Origin: Variovorax sp. PMC12
Lineage (GTDB): Bacteria > Pseudomonadota > Gammaproteobacteria > Burkholderiales > Burkholderiaceae_C
DNA length: 64,000 bases
Assembly: GCF_003019815.1 (NCBI RefSeq)
Contig: NZ_CP027773.1
Location: forward strand, 2,305,001 to 2,369,000
Direction: 5' to 3'
Shown here: in pieces, positions 43,692-52,165 of the stretch
How positions within the stretch are numbered: position 1 is the first letter of the stretch
Layout of the letters: each line of letters starts with the position of its first letter
Translations under genes and position numbers: made by a program
The notes under the pieces: model-generated
Told to the model about the DNA's origin: nothing
Seen by the model: the letters and a program-made list of their open reading frames with translations, nothing else
The model's database searches: none

Positions 43692-44837
43692 CTACGGAAC
43701 CAGCTTCCACTGCCCTTTGGTCATCTGCACGATGACCACGCCGCGCTGGTCGGAGCCATAGCGGTCGTCGGGCTTGAAGGTATAGACGCCGTGCGTGCCC
43801 ACCAGCTCCTTGGTGCTCACGATGGCATCGCGCAGCGCCGTGCGGTAGGCCGGCGTGCCCGGTTCGCCCTTGGTGCGCGAGGCGGCGTCGGCCAGCAGCA
43901 GGTAGGCGTCGTAGGTGTACGACGAGAACGCATCCGTCGGCACCGCGCCGTTGACCTTCTGGTAGGCGCTGCGAAAGGCCATCGACACCTTCTTGATCGG
44001 GTTGCTGTCGGGCAGCTGGTCGGCCACCAGCACCGGGCCGCTGGGCACCTGCAGCCCCTCGATGGAAGCGCCGCCCACGCGCACTAAGTCCGCGTTGATG
44101 AGGCCGTGCGTGCCGTAGATCTTGCCCTTGTAGCCGCGATCGGCCAGCGCGATGTACGGCAGCGCGCCGGGCGTGCCGGAGTTGCCCGCGAACACCGCAT
44201 CGGGCCGCGCCGCGACGATCTTCAGCACCTGCCCTGCCACCGATGAATCGCTGCGCGCATAGCGTTCGTTGGCCACCACCTTGATGCCGGCCGCGTCCGC
44301 GCTCTTCACCAGCGAGTCGTAGGCCAGGTCACCCAGCGCGTCCGAGAAGCCGATGAAGGCCACCGTCTTCACGCCCGACTTCTTCATGCGGTCGACCACG
44401 CCCGCGACCATGAGCGGAAAAGGCTGCGACACCGTCACGGTCCACGCGCCCTCGGGGCCGGCGATGGTGACCGGCGTGGGCGAGATCAGCGGCGTGTTCA
44501 GTTCCCTGGCCACCGCGGCGATGGCCATGGCGCCGGGCACGCCGGATGTGCCGATGAGCACGTCGACCTTGTCCTCCGTCACCAGCTTGCGCGCATTGCG
44601 CCCGGCGGTGGTGGGGTCGGAGGCGTCGTCGAGCACGATCAGCTGCACCTTGCGGCCTGCGATCTCGGGGTGCTCGGCAATCGCTGCGCGAATGCCCTTC
44701 TCGTACGGAATGCCGAGCGCCGCGACAGGCCCGGAGAGCGAGCTGATGAAGCCGATCTTCAGGTCCGCCGCCATGGTTTGCGCGGCGGCCAGCGCGAGCG
44801 CCGTGGCGCCGAGGATGTGTGTGAGCTTCAGTTTCAT
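43692..44837 (-). CDS. HAAT-family ABC transporter substrate-binding protein (second paralogue)
   Basis: A 381-aa periplasmic binding protein with signal peptide MKLKLTHILGATALALAAAQ (cleavage TMA|ADLKI). It shares most of its sequence pattern with the protein encoded immediately upstream (44839-46005), from which it is separated by 1 nt, so the two arose by tandem duplication. They may widen the ligand range of the single LivH/LivMG/LivF system. Confidence 0.92.
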   Translation of the reverse strand: MKLKLTHILGATALALAAAQTMAADLKIGFISSLSGPVAALGIPYEKGIRAAIAEHPEIAGRKVQLIVLDDASDPTTAGRNARKLVTEDKVDVLIGTSGVPGAMAIAAVARELNTPLISPTPVTIAGPEGAWTVTVSQPFPLMVAGVVDRMKKSGVKTVAFIGFSDALGDLAYDSLVKSADAAGIKVVANERYARSDSSVAGQVLKIVAARPDAVFAGNSGTPGALPYIALADRGYKGKIYGTHGLINADLVRVGGASIEGLQVPSGPVLVADQLPDSNPIKKVSMAFRSAYQKVNGAVPTDAFSSYTYDAYLLLADAASRTKGEPGTPAYRTALRDAIVSTKELVGTHGVYTFKPDDRYGSDQRGVVIVQMTKGQWKLVP

Positions 44838-44838
44838 G

Positions 44839-46005
44839 TCAGGGCACCAGCTTCCATTGGCCTTTGTCGAGCTTCACGACGACGCGCGAGCGGTCGTCCG
44901 AGCCGTAGCGATCGGTGGGCTTGAAGTTGTAGACCGAGTGCGTGCCCACCAGCTCCTTGGTGCTGACGATGGCGTCACGCAATGCAAGGCGGAACTGCGG
45001 CGTGCCGGGCTCGGCCTTGCTGGCCAGCGCACGCTGCGCGGCATCGAGGTAGATCAGCCATGCATCGAAGCTGTAGGCCGAGAAGGTGTCGGTGGGCGGC
45101 GCGCCGTTGGCCTTCTGGTAGGCGGTGCGGAAGTCCATCGCGATCTTCTTCATCGGGTTGGCGTCGGGCAACTGCTCGGCCACCACCACCGGGCCGGTGG
45201 GCGCCAGCAGGCCTTCGACCGACGGGCCGCCGACGCGGATGAAGTCGGGGTTGATCAGCGAGTGCATGCCGTAGATCTTTCCCTTGTAGCCGCGCTCTGC
45301 CAGCGCCAGGTAGGGCAGCGCGCCGGGCGTGCCCGATGCGCCGGTGATCACCGCGTCGGGCCGCAGCGCCACGATCTTCAGCACCTGCCCGGCCACCGAC
45401 GAATCGCTGCGCGCATAGCGTTCGTTGCTCACCACCTTGATGCCGGCGGCGGGCGCCGACTTCATGAGCGCGTCGTACACCAGGTCGCCCCAGGCGTCGG
45501 AGTAGCCGATGTAGGCCACCGTCTTCACGCCGGCCTGCTTCATCTTCTCGACCATCGCGCCCATCATCAGCGGCGCGGGCTGCGGCAGCGTCACCATCCA
45601 TGCGCCCTCCTCGCCGGCCAGGTCGGCATTGGCGATGGAGATGAGCGGCGTCTTGGTTTCACGCGCCACGCCGGCGATGGCCAGAGAGCCAGGCGCACCG
45701 GCCGTGCCGATGATGACGTCGACCTTGTCTTCCTCGATCAGCTTGCGTGCATTGCGCGCGGCGGTGGACGGGTCGGACGCGTCGTCGAGCTGGATCACCT
45801 GCACCTTGCGGCCACCCACTTCCGACTTGTAGGCGACTGCGGCCTTCATGCCCTTGTCGTAGGGAATGCCCAGCGACGACACCGGCCCCGACAGCGAAGT
45901 GATGAAACCGACCTTGAGATCGGCGGCCCAGGCGCTCGCGGCGCCCAGCGCGCCGATACCCACGGCCACGGCCGCGAGTGTGCGAATTCGGTTCATGACT
46001 TTCAT
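44839..46005 (-). CDS. HAAT-family ABC transporter substrate-binding protein (third paralogue)
   Basis: A 388-aa periplasmic binding protein. The ATG at 46005 has GGAG 7 nt upstream and opens a signal peptide (MKVMNRIRTLAAVAVGIGAL, cleavage AWA|ADLKV). Upstream in-frame residues lie in the SDR gene's end and are rejected. Core pattern VGFITSLSGPVSSLGIPYDK and KVDVIIGTAGAPG. It follows the SDR gene at 46055 after 49 nt. Confidence 0.92.
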   Translation of the reverse strand: MKVMNRIRTLAAVAVGIGALGAASAWAADLKVGFITSLSGPVSSLGIPYDKGMKAAVAYKSEVGGRKVQVIQLDDASDPSTAARNARKLIEEDKVDVIIGTAGAPGSLAIAGVARETKTPLISIANADLAGEEGAWMVTLPQPAPLMMGAMVEKMKQAGVKTVAYIGYSDAWGDLVYDALMKSAPAAGIKVVSNERYARSDSSVAGQVLKIVALRPDAVITGASGTPGALPYLALAERGYKGKIYGMHSLINPDFIRVGGPSVEGLLAPTGPVVVAEQLPDANPMKKIAMDFRTAYQKANGAPPTDTFSAYSFDAWLIYLDAAQRALASKAEPGTPQFRLALRDAIVSTKELVGTHSVYNFKPTDRYGSDDRSRVVVKLDKGQWKLVP

Positions 46006-46054
46006 GGCGATGCTCCAGAGGTGGTTTTGGTTGGACGTGAGGAAAACTGGAAAC

Positions 46055-46789
46055 TCAGAGGGCGAGGCTTCCGACGCTGGTGCCGCCGCACACGTACAGC
46101 ACCTGCCCGGTGACGAAGCTGTTGTCGGCATCCGCAAAGAAACGCACGGCGCGTGCCACGTCGGCCGATTCGCCCAGGCGCTTGACGGGCACCGAGGCGG
46201 CAAGCGCGCGTTCCTTCTCGCTGCCGGCCTCGACCACGTCGTAGAACATGTCGGTGCGGATCGGCCCCGGGGCCACCACGTTCACCGTGATGCCGTCGGC
46301 AGCCAGTTCGAGCGCCCAGGTGCGCGCCATGCCCAGCATGCCGGCCTTGGTGGCCGAGTAGCTGGTACGCGTGGCGAGGCCCAGCGCGGCGCGCGACGAC
46401 AGCAGCACGACACGGCCGAAGCGTTGCGCGCGCATCGCGGGCAGCGCACCTTGCACGAGCTGTATCGCACAGCCCAGGTGCAGGTCGACCAGCGCATCGA
46501 GGTCGTCGAGCTTGACGTCGGGCAGCAGCGCGGCGCGGATGACGCCCGCGTTGTGCACGATGGTGGTCGGTGCGAAGCGCCCCACCAGTTCGCGCACAGC
46601 CGCGCTCGTGGCGGCGCGGTCGCTCAGGTCGACCTCGATGCTGTGCAGCTTCGGGTGGTCGATCTCGGCCTTGCGGCGTGCGAGCGACACTACCTCGTAG
46701 CCCTGCGCGAGCAGGTCTTCGCAGATCGCCTTGCCGATGCCGGCGCTGCCGCCGGTGACGGCCGCGACCCTGGGTGCGGCGTTGGTCAT
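46055..46789 (-). CDS. SDR-family dehydrogenase
   Basis: A 244-aa SDR with intact motifs: AVTGGSAGIGKAI, HNAG in TIVHNAGVIR, Ser in VVLLSSRAAL, Tyr/Lys in SYSATKAGML. The ATG overlaps the cyclase-family stop (ATGA). In the proposed pathway it could oxidise dioxindole to isatin or act on a hydroxy-acyl intermediate. Unlike the SDR domain fused to DUF35 at 47615, its catalytic residues are complete. Confidence 0.9.
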   Translation of the reverse strand: MTNAAPRVAAVTGGSAGIGKAICEDLLAQGYEVVSLARRKAEIDHPKLHSIEVDLSDRAATSAAVRELVGRFAPTTIVHNAGVIRAALLPDVKLDDLDALVDLHLGCAIQLVQGALPAMRAQRFGRVVLLSSRAALGLATRTSYSATKAGMLGMARTWALELAADGITVNVVAPGPIRTDMFYDVVEAGSEKERALAASVPVKRLGESADVARAVRFFADADNSFVTGQVLYVCGGTSVGSLAL

Positions 46790-47598
46790 GCCGAAGCTCC
46801 CACCAACGCCAGCACACGCAGCGGGCTGCCGCTGCCCTTCTCGATCTTCAGCGGCGGGCAGATCAGCACGGCGCCGGCCGGCGGCAGCAGGTCGAGGTTG
46901 CTCAGGCACTGCAGGCCGTAGCGGCCCGCGCCGTGCATGTAGTAATGGCACGGATACGGCGGCCGCAGGTGATAGCCCTGGCCCGCATCCGTACCGATGG
47001 CCTCGGAGCCGAAGCCCAGCACGTCGCGCTGCTCGACCAGGAAGCGCACGGCCGCGGTGCTCGGGCCCGGCGTGTGCTGGCCCGTCTCGTCGAAGTTCTG
47101 ATACGCCTCGGGGTCGGTGCGCTTGGACCAGTCGGTGCGCATCAGCACCCACGCGCCCTTGGGGATGCGGCCATGCGCCGCCTCGTAGGCTTCGATGTCT
47201 TCCAGCGTCAGCAGGTAGTCGGGGTCGTCCTTCACCTGCGGCGAACAATCGATCACACAGGCCGGCGCCACGAAGTGCTGCACCGGAATGGTGTCGACCG
47301 AGTTGTTCGGCAGGTCGCGCCCGGAGATCCAGTGGATCGGTGCGTCGAAGTGGGTGCCCGTGTGCTCGCCGCAGGAAAAGTTGTTCCAGTACCAGCCCGG
47401 GCCGCGCTCGTCGTACTTCGAAACTTCCTCGATACGGAAGGGCCAGCACTGGCCCATCTCGGGCGGCAGCGCGATCTGCGGAAACTCGGGCGTCAGCGTC
47501 TGCGTGAGGTCGATCACGCGGATGCGGCCGCTGGCCATGGCAGTCACCAGGCCGCCCAGGATCTCGGCGGTGGACATCAGTTCGGTTGTCGTGGTCAT
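46786..47598 (-). CDS. Cyclase-family metal hydrolase, candidate isatin hydrolase
   Basis: A 270-aa protein of the cyclase/kynurenine-formamidase-like family (PF04199 type). The metal motif is complete: His79, His83, Asp85 and His89 in HTGTHFDAPIHW. Family members hydrolyse amide bonds using Mn or Zn, for example isatin to isatinate or N-formylkynurenine. Beside a dioxygenase/CoA-ligase/aldolase set that would generate isatin from dioxindole-3-acetyl-CoA, isatin hydrolase is my preferred role. That substrate assignment is inference. AGGAG precedes the ATG. Confidence 0.85.
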   Translation of the reverse strand: MTTTTELMSTAEILGGLVTAMASGRIRVIDLTQTLTPEFPQIALPPEMGQCWPFRIEEVSKYDERGPGWYWNNFSCGEHTGTHFDAPIHWISGRDLPNNSVDTIPVQHFVAPACVIDCSPQVKDDPDYLLTLEDIEAYEAAHGRIPKGAWVLMRTDWSKRTDPEAYQNFDETGQHTPGPSTAAVRFLVEQRDVLGFGSEAIGTDAGQGYHLRPPYPCHYYMHGAGRYGLQCLSNLDLLPPAGAVLICPPLKIEKGSGSPLRVLALVGASA

Positions 47599-47614
47599 TC
47601 GTGTGGCTCCTGTC

Positions 47615-48868
47615 TCAGCCGCCTGCGGCCAGCTCGCGCTCGAGCACCTTGGGGTTGTCGCGCCAGCGCTCCAGCCACTCCTGCGCCACGTCGCCGGGGT
47701 ACACGTCTTCCACGCCGTCGCGCAACGCCTTCAAGATGGCGTTGGCCAGCGCGGCGGGCGCGAGCTTGGGCGGCGGCGTGTGCTGGTTCCATTCGTCGTC
47801 GATCGGGCCGGGGAACACATTGATCACGCGGATGCCGGCCGGCCGCATCTCCGCGCGCAGGCACTGCGCCAGCGAATGCGCCGCCGCCTTCGAGGCGCTG
47901 AAGGTGCCGTGCGGCGGAAAGTTGCTCAGTGCATAGATCGACAGCAGGTTGACCCATGCCGTAGCGCCGGTCACGCCGTCGGCCGAGCGGCCCTTCAGCG
48001 CCGGACCGAACTCCTGAGCCAGCCGCAGCAGGCCGAAGTAGTTGATGTCCATCTCGGCCTTGGCCACGTCGGTGCCGCGCCGTGCGGCGATGCCGAAGGT
48101 GCGGTGCACCTCGGCGTTGTTGATGACGATGTCGACCTTGCCGCCGATGGAGCCCGCAAGCTCGGTCACCTGGCGGCCGTTGGTCAGATCGAGCGGCACC
48201 AGCGTGACCTGCGGCAGCGCCGAGATGTCGTCCAGCCCCTCGCCCATCTTCTTCCAGGGCTCGGCATGGCCGACCCAGACGATGTCTGCGCCGGCCTTCA
48301 CCAGCGCGCGCACTATCGCCTGGCCGGTCTCGGTCTTGCCGTCGGTCACCAGCACCTTGCGGAACTTGGGGTCGCTGGTCATTTCGCGCAGCATCTTGTC
48401 GTCGGCCATGTGGGGACTCCCTTCATTCGGAAAACCAATGAGAACGGCCTGGCCCGCGCGGTCGAGCCGGGCGCCTACGCGCACCCTTTGCGGCGCGTCG
48501 CCGACCTCGCCATGCAGATGGACCATGAGCGTGGGGCCGGCATCCAGGTGCACCAGGCCCAGCCGCCAGGGCAGCCGCTCGCGGAAGAACAGGTCGTTGC
48601 TGTGATGCAGCGTGGTGCTGCCGAGCAGTTCGCCCTCGCCGCTCTGCGCGCGCCAGCGCAGCGCGGCCGAGAGGCACTTGTGGCAGACCTCGCGCGGCGG
48701 GTACTGCACCGTGCCGCAGTCATCGCAGGTCTGCAGCTCGAAGCGGCCCTCGGCGGCGGCGGCCGTCAGGCCCAGCGCCACGCGGCCGCGCGCGCCGGGC
48801 GGCAGGTTCATCTGCCGGGTGCGCAGAACCGGGTTCTTGCGCGGAGGGCGCATCAGGGGCATGGTCAT
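47615..48868 (-). CDS. DUF35 (OB-fold, Zn-ribbon) protein fused to a degenerate SDR domain
   Basis: A 417-aa fusion; the ATG overlaps the thiolase-like stop (ATGA). Residues ~20-155 are DUF35/ChsH2-like: a rubredoxin-type zinc ribbon Cys48-x2-Cys51 and Cys62-x2-Cys65 (CDDCGTVQYPPREVCHKC), then an OB-fold. Residues ~170-417 have an SDR fold whose hallmarks are altered: TDGKTETG in place of TGxxxGxG, NNAE for NNAG (250-253), and Phe323 in FSASK where catalytic Tyr is expected. Lys327 and Ser310 remain. The DUF35 half is expected to bind the neighbouring thiolase-like protein; the SDR half may be structural or have changed chemistry. Confidence 0.85.
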   Translation of the reverse strand: MTMPLMRPPRKNPVLRTRQMNLPPGARGRVALGLTAAAAEGRFELQTCDDCGTVQYPPREVCHKCLSAALRWRAQSGEGELLGSTTLHHSNDLFFRERLPWRLGLVHLDAGPTLMVHLHGEVGDAPQRVRVGARLDRAGQAVLIGFPNEGSPHMADDKMLREMTSDPKFRKVLVTDGKTETGQAIVRALVKAGADIVWVGHAEPWKKMGEGLDDISALPQVTLVPLDLTNGRQVTELAGSIGGKVDIVINNAEVHRTFGIAARRGTDVAKAEMDINYFGLLRLAQEFGPALKGRSADGVTGATAWVNLLSIYALSNFPPHGTFSASKAAAHSLAQCLRAEMRPAGIRVINVFPGPIDDEWNQHTPPPKLAPAALANAILKALRDGVEDVYPGDVAQEWLERWRDNPKVLERELAAGG

Positions 48869-50040
48869 GCGGGTCTCCCCAGGATCACCGCGCCTGTGCA
48901 CAGGCAGCGGTCGTAGGTCACCATGCCGAAGCCGGCGACGAGGCCCAGTTGTGCATCGGGCACCGCGCGTTTTTCGGCTTGATCGGTCAGCTGGCGGATC
49001 GCCTCGACCATGCCGAGGAAGCCGCCCGCAGCGCCCGCCTGACCTGCCGACAGCTGCCCGCCGCTCGTGTTGTTCGGAAAGCTGCCGTCGAAGGTCATGG
49101 TGTGGGCCTGCACGAAGGCGGGGCCCTCGCCTTTCTCGCAGAAACCCAGGTCTTCGAACTGCATCATCACGATGACGGGGTAGTCGTCGTAGGTCTGCAC
49201 GAAGTCGAGCTCGGCGGGCTGGATGCCGGCCTGCGCGTACAGGTCGTCGCGGTCCTTGCGCCAGCCGCCCTGCACCATCACAGGGTCTTCGGCATACGCG
49301 TTGTGGCGTTCGATGGCACCGAGGATGACGACGTGCGCCAGGCCAAGGTCGCGCGCGCGCTCCTCGCTCATCACGAGGAAGGCGTCGGCGCCCGCGCAGG
49401 GCATCACGCAGTCGAACAGGTGGATCGGGTCGGAGATGGGCCGGGCCGCCATGTACTCGTCGAGCGTCAGGCCCTTCTTGAACATGGCGTTCGGGTTGCC
49501 CAGCGCGTTGGTTCGCTGGTCGACGCAGATGCGGCCGAAGTCTTCACGCTTCGCGCCGTAGGTGCGCATGTAGTTGGCCGTGATGAACGCGAAGATCGAG
49601 TTCGGGCCGCCCGAGCCATACGGGTAGCTCGCGTCGCGCGCGAAGTTGCTGAAGCTGCCGAGCGTCTGGCGGAAGGAATCGACATGGTTGGTGTCGGCGC
49701 CCACGCAGGCCACGATGTCGGCATCGCCCGCCTGTACCGCCCGCGCGGCGCGGCGCAGGCACATCACGCCCGAGGCACCACCGGTGGGCACATGGTCGAG
49801 CCAGCGCGGCGACATGCCCAGGTGCTGCGTGACGCCGACGGCCGTGTCGGGCGCGAGCGAGAAGCTGCTGAGGCACAGGCCGTCGATCTGCTCCTTTGGC
49901 ACGCCGCTGGCCTTTACCAGCGCCTCGATAGCCTGCCCGATGAACCAGTGCGCTGTGCGCGTGGAATAGCGCACGTAGGGCACGGTGATGGGCACCGCGA
50001 CCGCGACGCCATCGTAGGAGAGCCGTCGTTTCGTGGTCAT
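48865..50040 (-). CDS. Thiolase-like protein lacking the catalytic Cys, candidate retro-aldolase (Ltp2-like)
   Basis: A 391-aa SCP-x/Ltp2-type thiolase fold; the ATG overlaps the CoA-ligase stop (ATGA). The nucleophilic Cys of thiolases (CASG) is Gly88 (VPTGGASG), and the usual GHP His is Gln334 (LSAGQAGAAGG), so Claisen chemistry is unlikely. A Tyr-rich TYDDYPVIVMM (284-287) occurs where lyase-type relatives keep catalytic Tyr residues. In steroid degraders Ltp2 plus a DUF35 partner cleaves tertiary beta-hydroxyacyl-CoA thioesters by retro-aldol; the adjacent DUF35 gene makes the same arrangement likely. Predicted substrate here: dioxindole-3-acetyl-CoA, giving isatin and acetyl-CoA. Confidence 0.87.
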   Translation of the reverse strand: MTTKRRLSYDGVAVAVPITVPYVRYSTRTAHWFIGQAIEALVKASGVPKEQIDGLCLSSFSLAPDTAVGVTQHLGMSPRWLDHVPTGGASGVMCLRRAARAVQAGDADIVACVGADTNHVDSFRQTLGSFSNFARDASYPYGSGGPNSIFAFITANYMRTYGAKREDFGRICVDQRTNALGNPNAMFKKGLTLDEYMAARPISDPIHLFDCVMPCAGADAFLVMSEERARDLGLAHVVILGAIERHNAYAEDPVMVQGGWRKDRDDLYAQAGIQPAELDFVQTYDDYPVIVMMQFEDLGFCEKGEGPAFVQAHTMTFDGSFPNNTSGGQLSAGQAGAAGGFLGMVEAIRQLTDQAEKRAVPDAQLGLVAGFGMVTYDRCLCTGAVILGRPA

Positions 50041-51662
50041 GGCTGCCTTTTCTTCATCGCACGCGTGTCGATGCAATGGCCCTGGCCCGGCAACGAATGC
50101 GCCATCTCGCGCAGCTGGCCGCGCTGGATCTTCTGCGACGGCGTGAGCGGCAACGCGTCGACGAAGGCGACGTATCCGGGCGCCTTGTAGTAGGCGAGCT
50201 GTGCCAGCGCATGCTCGACGATGCTGGCCGCTACCTGCGCGCGCTGCGAGGCATCCATGTCTTCCCTCATCACGATGCAGGCCAGCACTTCGTCGCCGCG
50301 CACCGCGTCGGGTGTGGCGGCCACGGCCGATGCCTTCACCGCCGGGTGCTGGTTGAGCACGCTCTCGACCTCGACGGCGGAGATGTTCTCGCCGCTGCGG
50401 CGGATCACGTTCTTCTTGCGGTCGACGAAGAAGAAGTTGCCTTCGGCGTCGCGGCGCACCAGGTCGCCGGTGTGGAACCAGCCGTCGGCCCAGGCTTCGC
50501 GCGTGGCCTCCTCGTCCTTCAGGTAGCCGGAGAAGAAATACCGGTTCGGGTCGGTACCGGCCGAACGCACCAGCAGTTCGCCCGGTGCATCGACGCCGGC
50601 TTCATTGCCATCCTCGCCCACGAGGCGAATCTCGACGAAGTCTTCCTGCCGCCCGAAGCAGCTCGTGCCCACGAGGCGCGGCTCCCGGTTGGCCATGATG
50701 CAGGCGGCCGCGCCGGTCTCGGTCATTGCCCAAGCCTCGACCAGCGGGAAGCCGAAGCGCTCCTCGAAGGGCGCGTGGTTCTTGCGGTCCACGCCGGCGC
50801 CGAAGCCCCAGCGGATCGCATGGTCGCGGTCGGCCGGCGACTGCGGCGCGGAGAGCAGCATGGCCGGCATCACGCCCAGGTAGTGCACGATGGTCGCGCC
50901 GCTTTCCTTCGCGCTGGCCAGCCAGGTCTTCGGGTGGAAGCGGTCGAGCTGCACCAGGCAACCGCCGGCGACCAGCACCACCATGGTGGAGAAGGCCATC
51001 GCGTTCATGTGGTTCAGCGGCAGCGGCGTGATGACGCGCTCCGCGTCGGGCCGGATGCTGCAGACGCCGTCGAGCGCCGCGTACCACTCGCCAGCGCGCA
51101 GGAAGTAGGCATTGCTCAGGATGCAGCCCTTGGGGCGGCCCGTGGTGCCTGATGTGTAGAGCAGGCCGCATTCGGTGTCTGTGCCGATGGGCTCATGGGC
51201 GCGCGGTGCGGCGGTCTTCGCCGGCGGCACCGCGTCTTCGGGGCCCATCGTCTCGAATTCGACACCCGCCCGCGCCGCCGCTGCACGCAGGTCGGCGGCA
51301 CGGCCCGGCAGCGTCACGGCCAGGCCGATCTCGCTGTGGCCGATCAGATAGACCAGCTCGGCCGAGCGCATCTCGGCGTTGATGGGCACCACGCTCACGC
51401 CCAGTGCGTTCAGCGCGAGCCAGTGGAAGATGAAGGCCGGCCGGTTTTCCAGCAGCAGGCCGACGCGGTGGCCGTGCCCATAGCCGGCTTGCGCATAGGC
51501 CGCGCGCAGGCGCTCGATCTGCGTGGCAGCCTCACCCCAGCGGATGGCGCCTGCGTCGATGCCGTAGGCGGCGGCAGTCACCGATTCGGTGAACAGGAAC
51601 TCGGCCTGCGGCGTGCGCGCCGCGGTGGCCGCGAAGACTTGATGGACGGTGGCGTGTGGCAT
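50037..51662 (-). CDS. AMP-dependent acyl-CoA ligase
   Basis: ANL-superfamily CoA ligase of 541 aa. P-loop YTSGTTGRPKGCILS, A5 AWAMTETGA, A8 WFHTGDLVRRDAEGNFFFVD with RRSGENIS, and A10 Lys near TPSQKIQRGQ. It lies between the Rieske beta gene and the thiolase-like gene and is coupled to the latter by ATGA, so it should supply that enzyme's CoA-thioester substrate. The likely acid is the product of the first Rieske oxygenase (dioxindole-3-acetate); this is inference from order. Confidence 0.9.
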   Translation of the reverse strand: MPHATVHQVFAATAARTPQAEFLFTESVTAAAYGIDAGAIRWGEAATQIERLRAAYAQAGYGHGHRVGLLLENRPAFIFHWLALNALGVSVVPINAEMRSAELVYLIGHSEIGLAVTLPGRAADLRAAAARAGVEFETMGPEDAVPPAKTAAPRAHEPIGTDTECGLLYTSGTTGRPKGCILSNAYFLRAGEWYAALDGVCSIRPDAERVITPLPLNHMNAMAFSTMVVLVAGGCLVQLDRFHPKTWLASAKESGATIVHYLGVMPAMLLSAPQSPADRDHAIRWGFGAGVDRKNHAPFEERFGFPLVEAWAMTETGAAACIMANREPRLVGTSCFGRQEDFVEIRLVGEDGNEAGVDAPGELLVRSAGTDPNRYFFSGYLKDEEATREAWADGWFHTGDLVRRDAEGNFFFVDRKKNVIRRSGENISAVEVESVLNQHPAVKASAVAATPDAVRGDEVLACIVMREDMDASQRAQVAASIVEHALAQLAYYKAPGYVAFVDALPLTPSQKIQRGQLREMAHSLPGQGHCIDTRAMKKRQP

Positions 51663-51676
51663 CGCTTTCGTCCCTG

Positions 51677-52165
51677 TCAGATGAAGAGCTGCACGGCCGG
51701 CAGCGCCGCGTCGCAGTTGAGCAGGTTCACGCGCTTGAGCGTCATGCGCAATGCATCGTCCTGCACCGTGAGGTGATGGAAAAAGGTGCCGACGTAGAAC
51801 TGCAGTTCGTCGCCCTGCGATTCGGTGTAGTGGAATTCGGTGCGCACCACGTAGCGATTGGCTTCAGCATCGAACTGCTCGACCACGGGCACCTGCAGCA
51901 AATGGTGGCAGCGGCTCGGCGGCTGCTGCGAGAAAGCACGCGGGCTCTTCAGGCGCTCGATGCGCAGGTCGCGAAGCAGCTTGTCTTCGTAGAGATGCGA
52001 TGTGTGGTTGAGGCCGTCTTCCTGGTCTGGCACGAGCGGCACCCAGTAGAAGGCGTCGTCGGTGAAGAGCGCATTCCACGCTTCGTAGCGGCGCGTGTCG
52101 AGCAGGTGCGCTTCGTTCACGACGAAGTCGATCAGGTCCTGGCGGGTGACTTCGATGCCGGCCAT
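51677..52165 (-). CDS. iadE: Ring-hydroxylating oxygenase beta subunit, IAA oxygenase (IadE-like)
   Basis: A 162-aa small subunit. The ATG at 52165 shares its A with the TGA of the alpha gene (TGATG). Cystatin-like beta-subunit pattern: RRYEAWNALFTDDAFYWVPL, RLKSPRAFSQQPPSRCHHLL, TLKRVNLLNCDAALPAVQLF. It pairs with the adjacent alpha subunit. In Variovorax the iadD/iadE oxygenase is reported as necessary and sufficient for IAA loss; the symbol is given on gene order and type, not on a sequence match I could run. Confidence 0.82.
   Translation of the reverse strand: MAGIEVTRQDLIDFVVNEAHLLDTRRYEAWNALFTDDAFYWVPLVPDQEDGLNHTSHLYEDKLLRDLRIERLKSPRAFSQQPPSRCHHLLQVPVVEQFDAEANRYVVRTEFHYTESQGDELQFYVGTFFHHLTVQDDALRMTLKRVNLLNCDAALPAVQLFI

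Noticed and set aside
48865..50040. Annotation as an ordinary acetyl-CoA acetyltransferase
   Set aside because: The nucleophilic Cys and the conserved His are both replaced, so thiolase activity is not supported.
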